NCBI RefSeq assembly: GCF_000247695.1
Contig: NW_004624795.1
Span: 6,636,261 to 6,700,260 of the forward strand
DNA: 64,000 nucleotides
Source: Heterocephalus glaber
Taxonomy: Eukaryota; Chordata; Mammalia; Rodentia; Bathyergidae
Direction of reading: 5' to 3'
Shown here piece after piece: positions 55,042-64,000 of this stretch (within the stretch, counting starts at the first letter, position 1; every line of letters starts with the position of its first letter). The notes beneath the pieces were generated by a model that was given only the letters and a program-made list of their open reading frames with translations, was not told the DNA's origin and did not search any database. The translations under genes and the position numbers were made by a program.

Positions 55042-55120
55042 TTTTTTTGGTACCGGGGATCCAACTCGGGTCCTTGCGCTCGCGTAGCAGGCGGCGAAAC
55101 CACTGAGCTAAATCCCCGGC
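55042..55120 (-). repeat. ID SINE in TOB1 intron
   Basis: ggtaccggggatccaactc through ctaaatccccggccc. cctccctcaactttc (55011-55025) and cctcccttaactttc (55124-55138) are the target duplication. Confidence 0.92.
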
Positions 55121-55156
55121 CCTCCTCCCTTAACTTTCACAAGAATATTTACTGGA

Positions 55157-55192
55157 GAGTTCGATCCCCGGTACCAAAAAAGAAAAAAAAAA
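55157..55192 (+). repeat. ID SINE reduced to its last ~22 bases plus tail
   Basis: Only gagttcgatccccggtacc and a poly(A) tail remain, yet a perfect 16-bp duplication aagaatatttactgga stands at 55141-55156 and 55193-55208. It was therefore born truncated. Confidence 0.9.
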
Positions 55193-55465
55193 AAGAATAT
55201 TTACTGGAAACTACTGGGCAAGCCCACGGCTATATACCCCATTTTTGGAAGTTCAGCATGATTTTTATTGCTAGTCATCAATGTAGAAGCAAGTCCTGTA
55301 TTTTAGTTCCTTCTGGATCTATCTTGTTTACAAGATAGACATACATTAAAGATTCAGAAACTTGACAAGTTAGGAAAATAATTTTAATTTCCAAACTCCA
55401 TGATGCTAAAAATTATAGGTACTAAATTCTAAACAAACCATCGGTGCAGTGAATGAAATTAGGAA

Positions 55466-55562
55466 CCTGGGCAGGGGATTTAACTCCGTGGTTCTGCCGC
55501 CTGCCTCCAAAGCTCAAGATCCCGGGTTCGATCCCCAGTATCAGAAAAAAAAAAAAAAAAAG
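55466..55562 (+). repeat. ID SINE in TOB1 intron
   Basis: gggcaggggatttaactcc through gatccccagtatc plus A17. tgaaattaggaacc flanks both sides. Confidence 0.92.
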
Positions 55563-56230
55563 AGGGACTGAAATTAGGAACCAATTATTCTATACTCTAC
55601 CCTATCAAACTAAGGACACACAATGTGGTCCTGGGCTTCTCTTTCTCTCAGAGTGTTTTTCCAAATCTTAAATACCTCTTGTCACAAAAGCAACACTTAT
55701 TGATTTCTCTGTGTAAAGGGCAGGACTGCTCAGTTTTAGTCGGATTTTAAAAGTCACCTCCCTCCCTCTCCAGATAAGAGAACAGTGGAGGGGCAGAGGC
55801 ACACAGGGTAAGGTCGACCTTTAAACGTTTGCTAGATCAGCACTGGGCGGGGATACGAAAAGACCAAGGGCGAACAGAAGGCATTTACTAAGGAGATCTG
55901 TACACTGAGGTTGATTGAAAAGGGCATTTAAAAAAAAAAAAAAGTTGGTGCAAATCCGTCCGTTCCATTTTCCATATTGGCGGTGACAAAGGGAAAGAAC
56001 CCTGGCTGCTCCCAAAACTACAAACACTTTCCAAAGCCGAAAGCCCAAGGGCCGGACAAGGCGGCCGAAGGAGCGAGGTTGCTGAAGGTGCAGCCGAGCG
56101 GGTTGTAGGCTGGGGGGGAAGGTGGTTTGCAAGCAACGCCTTAAGACAGGGGAGTGAGGAATTACATAAACAGCCAGTTGGCTCTCATTAGATTTCTGCT
56201 CACAGTGCTGGGAGCCCGAGAGCTACGGCG

Positions 56231-56261
56231 GCAATGAGAGGAGGAGGAGGAGGAGGAGGAG
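56231..56261. repeat. (GAG)n repeat ending at the gap
   Basis: gaggaggagg... runs straight into the run of Ns, so the repeat probably caused the assembly break. Confidence 0.9.
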
Positions 56262-56361
56262 NNNNNNNNNNNNNNNNNNNNNNNNNNNNNNNNNNNNNNN
56301 NNNNNNNNNNNNNNNNNNNNNNNNNNNNNNNNNNNNNNNNNNNNNNNNNNNNNNNNNNNNN
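56262..56361. other. Assembly gap, 100 N
   Basis: Exactly 100 Ns, the usual placeholder for a gap of unknown size, inside the TOB1 intron. Confidence 0.99.
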
Positions 56362-56457
56362 AAACAAGGAATAAGGATGCCCCAAGCAGAGAGGAAAATG
56401 CTGTACTCATATCTTAAAGGTCAGGTGGCTGAGCTACATCCCCCTGGGGTGGCAAGA

Positions 56458-56627
56458 AAGGAGGAGGAGGAAAAGGAGGAGGAGGAGGTGGAGGAGGAGG
56501 AGGTGGTGGTGGAGGACATTTGCAATCCCAGCACTCTGGGAGGCTGAGGCAGAAGGATCACAGGTTTAAGTCCAACCTGGGACACTGAGGAGGAGGAGGA
56601 GGAGGTGGTGGAGGAGGAGGAGGAGTG
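56458..56627. repeat. (GGA)n tracts flanking a B1 fragment
   Basis: GGA/GGT-rich repeats at 56458-56516 and 56585-56627 surround ~70 bases of B1 (caatcccagcactctggg onward, 56518-56585). The B1 lacks its 5' end and true tail. Confidence 0.8.
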
Positions 56628-57054
56628 CGAGCTCGCTCCCCCGCGGAGCCGGCACGGGAACGAGGGCACCGGGCACCGTGCAGGTCTGGCGCTGGCCGCA
56701 GCCCGGTCACCCCCCACCCCACCCCTGTAACCCGACCTGCCGCTCCCCGCCCCCTCCTGGGACCCAGCCAGAGCCCCGGGAACCGGTCCCCCGCCACCAT
56801 TTTCGGGCCCGGCGGCCATCGGGCGCTCGGACTCCAGCGCCCTGCGGGAGCCCGCCGCTCCGCCCCGGCGCCCCAACCCCCAGCTCCTGGCACTCGCCGC
56901 GGCCCGGGACGATCGATCCAGCCCTCGGGTCCCGGGTGCCGCGACGCCCGAGTGCCTGAGGCCCCGTGCTCGACGACACTGCAGCCCCTCCCGCCTGCCC
57001 TCCTGGTCCTGGGAGCCCGCGCCCGCTCCGTGCCCGCCGCCCCGCGGTACTTAC

Positions 57055-57328
57055 GGGCTGCTTCTGGGCCGCGGCCGGCGGGGGCGGGGGCGAGGGCGTG
57101 GAGGGTTAGGGCGGCCGGGTGGCCGAGTGCGTGACGCCGCCGCCGCAGCGGACGGGGACGGGGACGGGGACGCGAACGCGAACGGGGCCTGGGCGGGCCT
57201 CGGGAGCGCTGGCTTGGGCGGCGGGGACGGGGTCAGGCGAGCGCGCTCACTTCTTCACACAGCCGGGTGCCCGGCCCAGCGTCCCCGTACCGCGTGCTAC
57301 TGCGCCGGGCCAGAGCTTCACTCCTTCT
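57055..57328 (-). other. TOB1: TOB1 exon 1, non-coding (predicted)
   Basis: Bounded by a start site ~25-30 bases past the TATA box and by the donor gtaagtac at 57047-57054. No ATG occurs on the minus strand within it, so the leader has no upstream ORF. It contains a tandem GACGGG hexamer (57150-57186, plus strand). Confidence 0.6.
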
Positions 57329-57353
57329 GCTGCGGCGCGCGCCCCGCCTCTCC

Positions 57354-57360
57354 TTTTATA
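57354..57360 (-). promoter_or_regulatory. TOB1: TOB1 TATA box
   Basis: Minus strand reads ctataaaagg, a consensus TATA element inside the CpG island, giving a predicted start near 57328. Confidence 0.7.
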
Positions 57361-57497
57361 GTCTCCTCCCTGTTTCCCCCCTCCCTCTCCGTGGGGGTGC
57401 GCGCTCCCGCTCGCGTCACACAGCTCGGGACTGCGAAACCTTTCCCCGCCCTCCCAGCTCCACACCCAGGGCCTGCGCCGGCCCGCCCCTCGACGCC

Positions 57498-57502
57498 ATT
57501 GG
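57498..57502 (-). promoter_or_regulatory. TOB1: CCAAT box, TOB1 promoter
   Basis: Minus strand ggccaatgg, about 170 bases upstream of the predicted start. A likely NF-Y site. Confidence 0.5.
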
Positions 57503-58400
57503 CCAAGTCCCGCCTGCCCACGTCTTGCCAGGCGGTGCCGAGCTGGATGGAACAGATCACACCCCAGTGCTCCGAGATGGCCAATAATTCCACGGTTTGG
57601 AGGGACTGTGGGCGGGATTAGAAGATTTGGAAAGGGGTTGGAGGACAGACGTGACAGTGGGACGGAGGGGAGAGGCGGAACCTGACCCTTCTGGGTGGAG
57701 AGCGCCGGGGAGACAGGGGGAGGGGAGCAGAGCGGGTGGCAGAGCGGCGGCGGGGGCGGGGGGGAACTGGGCGGAGAGGCCAAGGCCCCGAGCGGGACGG
57801 GAAAGGCGACAAAACATGCCCGACCCGAGACGTGGCCCAGGAAAAGCCCACTCGTGGACGAGCTACCAAGCCGGTCTCTGGCCCGCCCCGGGGAAGTGCA
57901 GTGAAGGGCGGACTGTGACCCGGACTCGTGCGCCCGGCTCACCGAATGTGACTCCCCGCAGGGCCGAGGTCAACCGCCGCCAGCCGGGGGCAGCTGCGGG
58001 CCCGGCGGGGAAGGGAGGCCGCCTCGCCCACCTCCCGCCAGGTGACAGTTTAACTGCCTCCCCGCCACCGACGGCAGCTCGGAGACCGAAGCATCACATT
58101 GTATTCACAAGTCGCAGCTCGGGCCTCGATGACGCGATGGCACATGCGCGCGCGCGTCTCCAGAGGCCTGCGTGCTTGCATTTCAGGGCTCTCTGTGACA
58201 CAGAGCCTTCCTGGGGTGCGGGTGTAAGAGAATTCGGGGCTGCGCGACGTGCGGGTACCTGGGGAGTGGGGAAAGGAGGGACTCCGAGGGGACGGGTAAC
58301 TCTGTGCCTTTCCCCCAACCTGCGACGCAAACACCCGGAGCTACAGTGGGAGTGGAATCGGGCGTCGGTTACGGCTAAAAATATTACTCACAGGTAGCAA
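57503..58400. other. CpG-island flank upstream of TOB1
   Basis: GC-rich. A 266-codon plus frame (57597-58397) and overlapping minus frames arise from stop-poor composition and show no domain. Confidence 0.5.
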
Positions 58401-58409
58401 CGGCGTCTG

Positions 58410-58446
58410 ATTGGTCGCGCCAGTCCCCTGGCGGCCACGGGATTGG
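58410..58446. promoter_or_regulatory. Pair of ATTGG (NF-Y-type) boxes
   Basis: gattggtcgc at 58409-58418 and gattggttgc at 58441-58450, 32 bases apart, a spacing common in NF-Y promoters. About 1.1 kb from the TOB1 start, so they may serve a divergent transcript. Confidence 0.45.
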
Positions 58447-58720
58447 TTGCCTGGTATCCTGGAGACGGACGTCAAACTTTGGGCTGGCAACAGGGGAGAA
58501 GTCCGGGGCGGGGCGATGAATGGAGTGGCCGTCGCAGGCCTCCCCTTCCCCGTCCCGGTCCTCGGCTCTCCAGGAGCGCTTCCTGGAAAAACACCGGCTG
58601 GGCGCCGCCTCCCCTCCTGACGCGGAGGCCTGGTACTTAACCTGCCCCGAGCTGCTTCGACTGCAGCTCAGCGCGCGGTGGGGGTCAGGGCAGGCCTTGT
58701 AGATCTCGCCTCAGCCCCGA

Positions 58721-59907
58721 GGACGCAAAATCAGGAGGTCGCCTCCTTGCCCCGACCGAGTCTCGAGTCCTGAGACCCGGGCCCTGTCGCCTTCCCTGCT
58801 AAAGAAAACTACATTCAGAAAGGATATTTCTAAAAAAGTGTGGGAGAGGGTAGGGGGCATGGATCCGTGGAGGGGCTGAGGGTGGGCATGGTCAAGTGAC
58901 CGATTTCGTGTTTATTGTACAGATTCGTAATGCTCGGGCAGTCTTTTTTTTTTTAAAGAACATAGGAGTTTTACTCAGTGACTTTAAATTCCGGTTTATT
59001 TTTAGTACTTGGGTTTCTCTTTTTTTTTTTTTAGTTGCAGACAGAAAGTAGGATTGAATTGTGAAAATATGAGCATTTTAAATGAAAAGATCCCTTCATT
59101 TGCATCGAAATATTTTATAAATTATTTGTACTGAGGTTTTGGTGTTCTATAATGAACATTCTATTTGTAATAAACATGAATTATTTTAAATTTTATAATT
59201 AATTAAGCGCAGAAATGGCAAGAAACTAGGTACGATATTTTGGGAATGGCTTAGCAAGAGAAACGCTACATTTTTCGTGTGCCCCGAAGCATAATTTCTT
59301 TCCATTAGCCAAATAATGTTTCTGTACCAAACACACAGACTTACAGGGCCATGTGTTGATCCATGTGTCTGGATTTGTAATTTAGAAAATATATCACTAT
59401 AATTAGGGGAGCATATTAGACTTGACTGAGATGAAAATGTCTTAACTAAAAATAGATGAATCATAATTCTGTCAACCTTATCTGTACTTTTAAAGAATTC
59501 TCTAAAGAAAGGCACGAATTGGCTTTTCTGAATGTTCTCCGATCTGTAATCCCAGGAATAAAATATGGCACAGTTTATGTGGTAGATGCTAATTAAATAT
59601 CCGTAACAGTACATTGAATTTCTAAGTCAGAAATCTAGATGTCAAAAATGTATGAGTTTTTGCTACTCAGCTGAGGGACTTAAGAGGGTGCTGAGCCCAA
59701 TATAAACACACATGCGCGCCCACGCATATCCACATGCACGAGCGAGCGCAGGGGTGCACATGCTCACACTGCGGCCCTGGGACAGGCCGGAAAAAGTACC
59801 GAAGTGTGTGTGTCAGGAGATCTGAGTTTCATCTCAGTTTCTAGCAACTTTTAGTTTTCTTTTTATAAAAAAAAAAATGAGTTAGATCATCTGTAATATA
59901 TCCCCCC
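58721..59907. other. AT-rich sequence upstream of TOB1
   Basis: About 1.2 kb. The sequence changes abruptly from CpG island to AT-rich, repeat-free DNA. 59380-59560 has many homeodomain-like and MEF2-like cores (ctataattag, ctaaaaatag). The minus frame at 59186-59614 is not protein-like. Confidence 0.4.
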
Positions 59908-60053
59908 CCTTTTTTTTGAGACAGGGTCATGCTTTGTAATTCCACCTGGCCTTGAACTCAACATGTAACCCAGGCTGGCCTCGAATTCACAGTGATCCTT
60001 CTGCCTCAGCCTCCTAAGTGTTGGGATTACAGGCATGCGCCACCATGCCTAGC
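59908..60053 (-). repeat. B1 SINE, duplicated form
   Basis: Complete reverse B1 with a C/T tail (ccccccctttttttt). Confidence 0.88.
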
Positions 60054-60105
60054 TGTAATATCCCTTTCATTTAAAAAAAAATCCACATGTAAAATTTGAT
60101 GACAT

Positions 60106-60345
60106 GCTGGGTGTGGTGGCGCAGGCCTGGGAGCCCAGCACTCAAGAGGCTGAAGCAGGAGGATTGCCCGGTGTTCAAGGCCAGCCTGGGCTCCATAGTG
60201 AGTTCAAGGCCAGCCTGAATTACAGAACAGAGCAAGACCTAGTCTCAAAATAAATAAGTAAATAAATAAATAAAATAAAATTTGATGACATCTGGTGTGG
60301 CAGCCTATCATCCCAGCACTCAGGAGGCAGCAGGAGATAGCCTTG
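60106..60345 (+). repeat. B1 SINE followed by a B1 fragment
   Basis: Duplicated B1 60106-60276 with an (AAAT)n tail, flanked by aaaatttgatgacat (60091 and 60277). A 5' B1 fragment at 60292-60345 follows. Confidence 0.88.
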
Positions 60346-60636
60346 CCTCTCTCAGCAACACTAGAGGGGGCCGGACAGGAAGATAAGGGTTATTGGTAAC
60401 GAACAACTTCCAGTGTCATTGTAAAGTAGGATTCCTAAAAGTGTGCTGAATTATTACCTCACACTTGCACAATTTTGAGTTCAGAGCGAGATTAGTCCTA
60501 AATCTTCTAATTCTTATTCTATTTCCTTGTAAACTAAGCTGGGATTACAGGAGAATGTCACATGCTGTGTACTTTACTAAGGTTCATTTCATTTCTAGAG
60601 AATTGACCTTTTACCTTTATTTGAAAATAAGGCAAC
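60346..60636. other. Unique sequence, nothing recognised
   Basis: About 290 bases without a supported feature. Confidence 0.4.
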
Positions 60637-60795
60637 AGGCAAAGCGTGGTGGCTCACACTTGTGGTCCCAGCACTCGGGAGGCTGAGGCAGGAGGATCAC
60701 TGCAAGTTAGAAGAGGCCAGCCTAGGGTCCATAGTGAGTTCAAGACCAGCCTGGGCTACACAGTGAAACCCTGACCGACCCCCCCCCCCAAAAAA
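60637..60795 (+). repeat. B1 SINE, duplicated form
   Basis: gcaaagcgtggtggctcac through gtgaaaccctgaccg. The tail is partly replaced by a C9 run. Confidence 0.86.
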
Positions 60796-61194
60796 GAAGG
60801 CAGCAACATGCAAATATGTTATCGCTGTGCATTTCTTTTTAGACAGCCATGCTACACAAACTATAGCATATGCATCTTTGATTTTAAGAAGTATAAACTA
60901 ATCACCAAGCTATTAAAAGCCCAGGAAACCATTCTTTCCTAGCATTTCTCAAGGGAAGGCCTGCACGAGTGACCAAGGAACCTCAGTGCAGTTTCCTAGG
61001 GCTTCTACCCAAGGGTATAGGGGAGGCCTGACTCCCCAGGACAGACCACCAGGCAGACTTTGGTAATGAAAAGATAACCAGATAGTGTTGAACAAACCCA
61101 TTTACCTTTCAGCAAGTCGTTCAAAGACACAGCTTGGGCCAGAAGGAAAAGGGCTACCTGTAACTCACTTGCTCCCTGTTAACATGAAGAACCA
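60796..61194. other. Unique sequence, nothing recognised
   Basis: About 400 bases between SINEs. Confidence 0.4.
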
Positions 61195-61277
61195 GGGCTG
61201 GGGATTTAGCTCAGTGGTTCTGCTGCCAGCCTCGCAAGTGCAAGGTCCCGAGTTCAATCCCCAGTACCAAAAAAAAA
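61195..61277 (+). repeat. ID SINE
   Basis: gggctggggatttagctcag through caatccccagtacc plus A10. catgaagaacca/cataaagaacca flanks it. Confidence 0.92.
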
Positions 61278-61317
61278 ACCCCATAAAGAACCAAAGTCCA
61301 AAGCGAATCTTTGATTA

Positions 61318-61455
61318 TTTTCTTTTTTGAGACAGAGTCTCACTATGTAGTTCAGGCTGACCTTAGAACTCATTATGTAGCCCAAGCTGGCCTGCAACTC
61401 ACATTGGTCCTCCTGCCTCAGCCTCCTGAGTGGTGTGCACCACCGCACCCAGCCA
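61318..61455 (-). repeat. B1 SINE, duplicated form
   Basis: Reverse, complete apart from a short deletion before ggtgtgcaccacc. Confidence 0.87.
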
Positions 61456-61789
61456 AACCATATCTTGAAATTGTTTTGCATTTGCCAAAAGATGAGGAAT
61501 TTGATTTCAGCAGGGGATTCTAGCCTAGATTCTAGGAGCCAGTACACTGTTCACGACATTCTAAGCACAAAGAACATTTATTTAAAGTTCCGTGTGAGCA
61601 AATGTTATTAGAGTACTTTAAATACATTTAAAGCATGGGCTACATATGTTATTATGCAGCTCAGCCTACTAAAATAGAATGTACTTATATATACACACAC
61701 TGATTGCGGCAGACGCTGCAGCAAGCTCACGCATTTCCCAAGCCCTGTCCACTTTGTCTTGTGTTCCTGATCAAGGAGGCTATGAGGAG
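61456..61789. other. Unique sequence, nothing recognised
   Basis: About 330 bases, AT-rich. Confidence 0.4.
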
Positions 61790-61908
61790 GCTGCCCATGG
61801 TGGCGCACACCTGTGATCTCAGCACTCAGGAGGCTGAGGCAGGAGGATGGCCTCAAGTTTGAGGCCAGCCTGGGCTTCATAGCGAGACTCCGTCTCAAAC
61901 AACAAGAA
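61790..61908 (+). repeat. B1 SINE
   Basis: ggctgcccatggtggcgcac through ctccgtctcaaacaac. Non-duplicated. Confidence 0.88.
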
Positions 61909-62367
61909 CAAGCACAGAATCCTCTGGAACAGACCTGTGTACCAGAACCTGTCCCAAAGATGGAAACGTGCCTGGGCGTGCTGCCAATCCCGCAGCACCT
62001 CGTGATAACCAAGCACTTGAAATGCAGCCAGTGCGGCCAAGTGATGCTCTTCGTTCCAGTTTAGCCTTAAACAGCCACCTGTGCCCGGGCAGTCCTGGGT
62101 TGGGCAGGGCAGGTCCTCAGGCTCCTTGGTGCTGGTGTCTGGCACCCGGGATGGGAGGGCACAAATGCTGGGATGGCAAGAGCTTCAGCAGCCTTTTTCT
62201 AACCATGAAAAATGCAACTAATCAAAGATAGGTGCTTTGACCAATGGTAGCAGCTGCCTAGATCTGGCTCACTTTTTAAACCGCTTTCCTCATTCTGTGG
62301 CTCACACCAGACACTCTTCCCAGCAAAAGCACCAATTAACAGGTTTTCAGGAAACCTGAAGTTGATT
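61909..62367. other. Intergenic sequence, possible ancient repeat
   Basis: About 460 bases. 62008-62060 (gcacttgaaatgcagccagt) resembles an ancient mammalian repeat. No gene is seen. Confidence 0.4.
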
Positions 62368-62404
62368 TTTATACTAGAAGAAAATACGTTTCTTCTAGTA
62401 TAAA
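62368..62404. repeat. Perfect 16-bp inverted repeat, 5-base loop
   Basis: Left arm tttatactagaagaaa (62368-62383), loop atacg, right arm tttcttctagtataaa (62389-62404). All 16 pairs match. It is AT-rich and could extrude as a cruciform. Confidence 0.9.
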
Positions 62405-62645
62405 ATATTGGGGCTTCTTTCTGATGATAGAACCTAGATATACTCATTATAGAAAATTTGGAACACATAGGAATAAAGAAGGAAATAGCAATCATCTTTG
62501 ATGTCATCACACAGTGATATCCATGGTAAGTGTCCCACTCCATTTCTTTCTGAATGAGTTTCCATCACATAGCTGATTCTGTCTCCTGCGGTTCACTTAA
62601 CATTACATTATTCCTGATTTCCCCTGACATAAAACATTTGTCTTT
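62405..62645. mobile_element. Old L1 3'-UTR-like sequence
   Basis: tcattatagaaaatttgga, gaataaagaaggaaatagcaa and cacttaacattacattatt occur in the order typical of old L1M 3' ends. Diverged. Confidence 0.5.
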
Positions 62646-62647
62646 TC

Positions 62648-62800
62648 TTTTGGGGTGGAGAGTCAAAGCCAAGACCTTTCCAGTGAGCTACATCCCCCCT
62701 TTTCCCCACTCGATGAGTCACTAAATTACTCAGACATGCGATCCTCCTGCCTCAGCCTCCCGTGTGCTGGGATCACAGGTGTGCACCACCAGGCCTGCCA
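62648..62800 (-). repeat. B1-dID dimeric SINE, diverged
   Basis: The ID half is reduced at 62648-62700. The B1 half is at 62715-62800 with the gagtcactaaattactc signature. Confidence 0.72.
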
Positions 62801-63244
62801 ATGAATTGTGTTTCTTACAAAGGCCAAAACAAAACAGCACTAATGATCCTCCACCTTTCTAGCACATTTCAGGGTGTTTACTGGTGACTACTTCAGCTGT
62901 CCCCTGTGACTTCTAAGATTGCGTGGCATTGTGTCAACCTGAGCTCTTCCAGCAGGGACTACCCTCACTCACTCAGCTCCAGGGCAGCATAAGAACTTGG
63001 AATGGGAGCATCTGTACTGCAGTCCTGCTCTGCAGATGTTAGCCAGGATGGTCCCTGGAGTAATAAATAGAAGCAATGATTACCCTCTTCCTTCTTAGCA
63101 ACAGCAGACATTCAAGTTCCGGTTCAACCAAGAAAACCCTGGAAGTATCAGTACAGCTCTCTTCTGTCTGGCACGGTGTCCCTAGCTGTCATTTCTACCT
63201 GCAAACTGCTTCTCCATCTCATCCAGAGAGTCTTCTACTTTCTT
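62801..63244. other. Unique sequence, nothing recognised
   Basis: About 440 bases without repeats. Confidence 0.4.
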
Positions 63245-63320
63245 TGTGGCTCTGGGTATTGAATCCAGGGCCTTATGCATGAAAGGTAAGAGCTCTGCTG
63301 CTGAGTGACACCTCCAGCCC
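63245..63320 (-). repeat. Old ID-type SINE
   Basis: ggctctgggtattgaatcc through cacctccagcccagcc. Confidence 0.72.
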
Positions 63321-63489
63321 AGCCACGGCCACACAGAGCCCAGCCTCTGTGATTGGGTGAGCAGGCCAGGCTGGCAGGTGGGGTTCAGAGCGGAGGACGT
63401 GGGCAGGGGCTGGGAGCCGGGTGACCAAAGGCCTCGTGCTAGGGAATTTGGAATTTTGCCTCTGACCTATGGGAAGATGTTGAGAGCCA

Positions 63490-63648
63490 GGGAAATTAGT
63501 GAGACCCTGTCTCAAAATGGAGAAACAAATTCAAAAAGAAATTTTAAAAGCTTGACCTTGAACCCACTTTGTAGTCCAAGCTGGCCTTGAACTCACAGGG
63601 ATCCTCCTGCCTCTGCATCCTGAGTGCTGGGACTACAGGGCACTACAT
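63490..63648. repeat. B1 remnants in both orientations
   Basis: 63490-63525 is the 3' end of a plus B1 (gtgagaccctgtctcaaaa). 63553-63648 is a reverse duplicated B1 lacking its tail. Confidence 0.72.
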
Positions 63649-63845
63649 AGGTGATTTAAATGCCATTCCAGGGCCAGTTGAGAAGAATGTCCAAATACCC
63701 TTGGCTCAATCCCATTAGCACACACAGAAAAAAATGAAAGAATTAAATGACCTAGAATAGCTGCAAGAAACTCGGATGTTGATCAACACAGGAATTGCAA
63801 GAGTTAACAAGATTTAAGAATGGCAAGAACAGGAAAGAATTAACT

Positions 63846-64000
63846 GAAGGAGTGGGGATGGAGCACTGATTTATTTGACTAAAAGTAAAGATTTGTCCTC
63901 AGTACCAAAAAAAAAAAAAAAAAATTAAAGATTTAGCTAATATAGGGGCCGGGGATTTAGCTCAGTGGTTCCGGTGCCTGCCTTGCACACACAAGGTCCT
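63846..64000 (+). repeat. Old ID-like copy and young ID SINE cut by window end
   Basis: 63846-63924 is a very diverged ID-like piece with poly(A). 63945-64000 is a fresh ID (gggccggggatttagctc) continuing past the window. Confidence 0.8.

Larger units (their letters stand above)
54561..57054 (-). other. TOB1: TOB1 intron 1 (predicted), with assembly gap
   Basis: Lies between the predicted donor at 57047-57054 (gtaagtac on the minus strand) and an acceptor just before the ATG. Acceptor candidates are the tag at 54565-54567 or the gag after the TG-rich tract near 54598. Contents: a (CA)n run 54599-54619, three ID SINEs (55042-55120, 55157-55192, 55466-55562), GAG repeats around a 100-N gap, and a B1 fragment. 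The true length is unknown because of the gap. Confidence 0.7.
56600..58720. promoter_or_regulatory. TOB1: TOB1 CpG island
   Basis: About 2.1 kb of CpG-dense DNA covering the predicted TOB1 first exon, core promoter and upstream region. In human a non-coding transcript (TOB1-AS1) runs divergently from this island. The plus-strand half (57600-58720) may hold its counterpart, but I could not identify an exon. Confidence 0.8.

Noticed and set aside
55821..56136. Minus-strand frames within the TOB1 intron as an alternative first coding exon
   Set aside because: Human-like TOB1 starts at [10 protein letters not shown] within the main exon, and no in-frame splice junction linking these frames to it is seen.
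57597..58397. 266-codon plus-strand frame upstream of TOB1
   Set aside because: It lies in a CpG island where stops are rare. Composition is Arg/Pro/Gly/Ala-rich and no domain is visible.
1..64000. CRISPR arrays, prophage, toxin-antitoxin or other prokaryotic systems
   Set aside because: The sequence is mammalian genomic DNA. The regular short repeats are SINEs and microsatellites, not spaced direct repeats with unique spacers.

Overview
This is nuclear DNA from a mammal, and the repeats point to a rodent. It carries B1 (7SL-derived) SINEs, many with the internal ~29-bp duplication seen in rodent B1, dimers of a B1 half and a tRNA-like half (B1-dID type), and dozens of copies of a young ID-type tRNA-derived SINE whose body ends in GGTACCA plus oligo(A). 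That SINE does not look like the murid, squirrel or kangaroo-rat ID forms I know; a castorid (beaver-like) genome is my best guess, but the sequence does not prove it. The 100-N block at 56262-56361 shows this is a draft assembly.

Two protein-coding genes are clear, and they face each other as in human 17q21.33. WFIKKN2 is on the + strand: exon 1 at 33884-34081, one 2.3-kb intron, exon 2 at 36411-37931, 572 residues. It encodes a secreted multidomain antagonist of GDF8/GDF11. TOB1 is on the - strand: the whole coding sequence is at 53505-54560 (351 residues), with a predicted non-coding first exon near 57055-57328 inside a large CpG island. It encodes a BTG/Tob antiproliferative adaptor that links CCR4-NOT deadenylase to PABP.

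Layout: 1-6.6 kb is dense old repeats (L1 fragments, a KRAB-domain retrocopy, a palindromic mariner remnant). 6.6-17 kb is mostly GC-rich unique sequence with scattered SINEs and no recognisable gene. 17-28 kb is a mobile-element cluster with an L1 3' end, an inverted pair of ~0.6-kb LTRs, an L1 endonuclease fragment riddled with nested SINEs, and another LTR. 28-33.6 kb is unique sequence upstream of WFIKKN2. 33.6-39 kb is WFIKKN2. 39-52.7 kb is the intergenic interval, with an orphan CpG island at ~44.5-45.1 kb and a MaLR-type LTR. 52.7-57.3 kb is TOB1, 57.3-58.8 kb is its CpG-island promoter and probable divergent start region, and 58.8-64 kb is AT-rich sequence with SINEs.

I see no operon, CRISPR array, phage, structural RNA gene or undescribed enzymatic system. 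The most unusual items are structural: the tail-to-tail mariner palindrome, the inverted LTR pair, a KRAB copy altered at its core motifs, a 16-bp perfect hairpin, a truncated SINE with perfect target duplications, an unassigned CpG island, and a repeat-bearing TOB1 first exon. Repeat names rest on reading the sequence by eye, and boundaries are good to about 5-20 bp.
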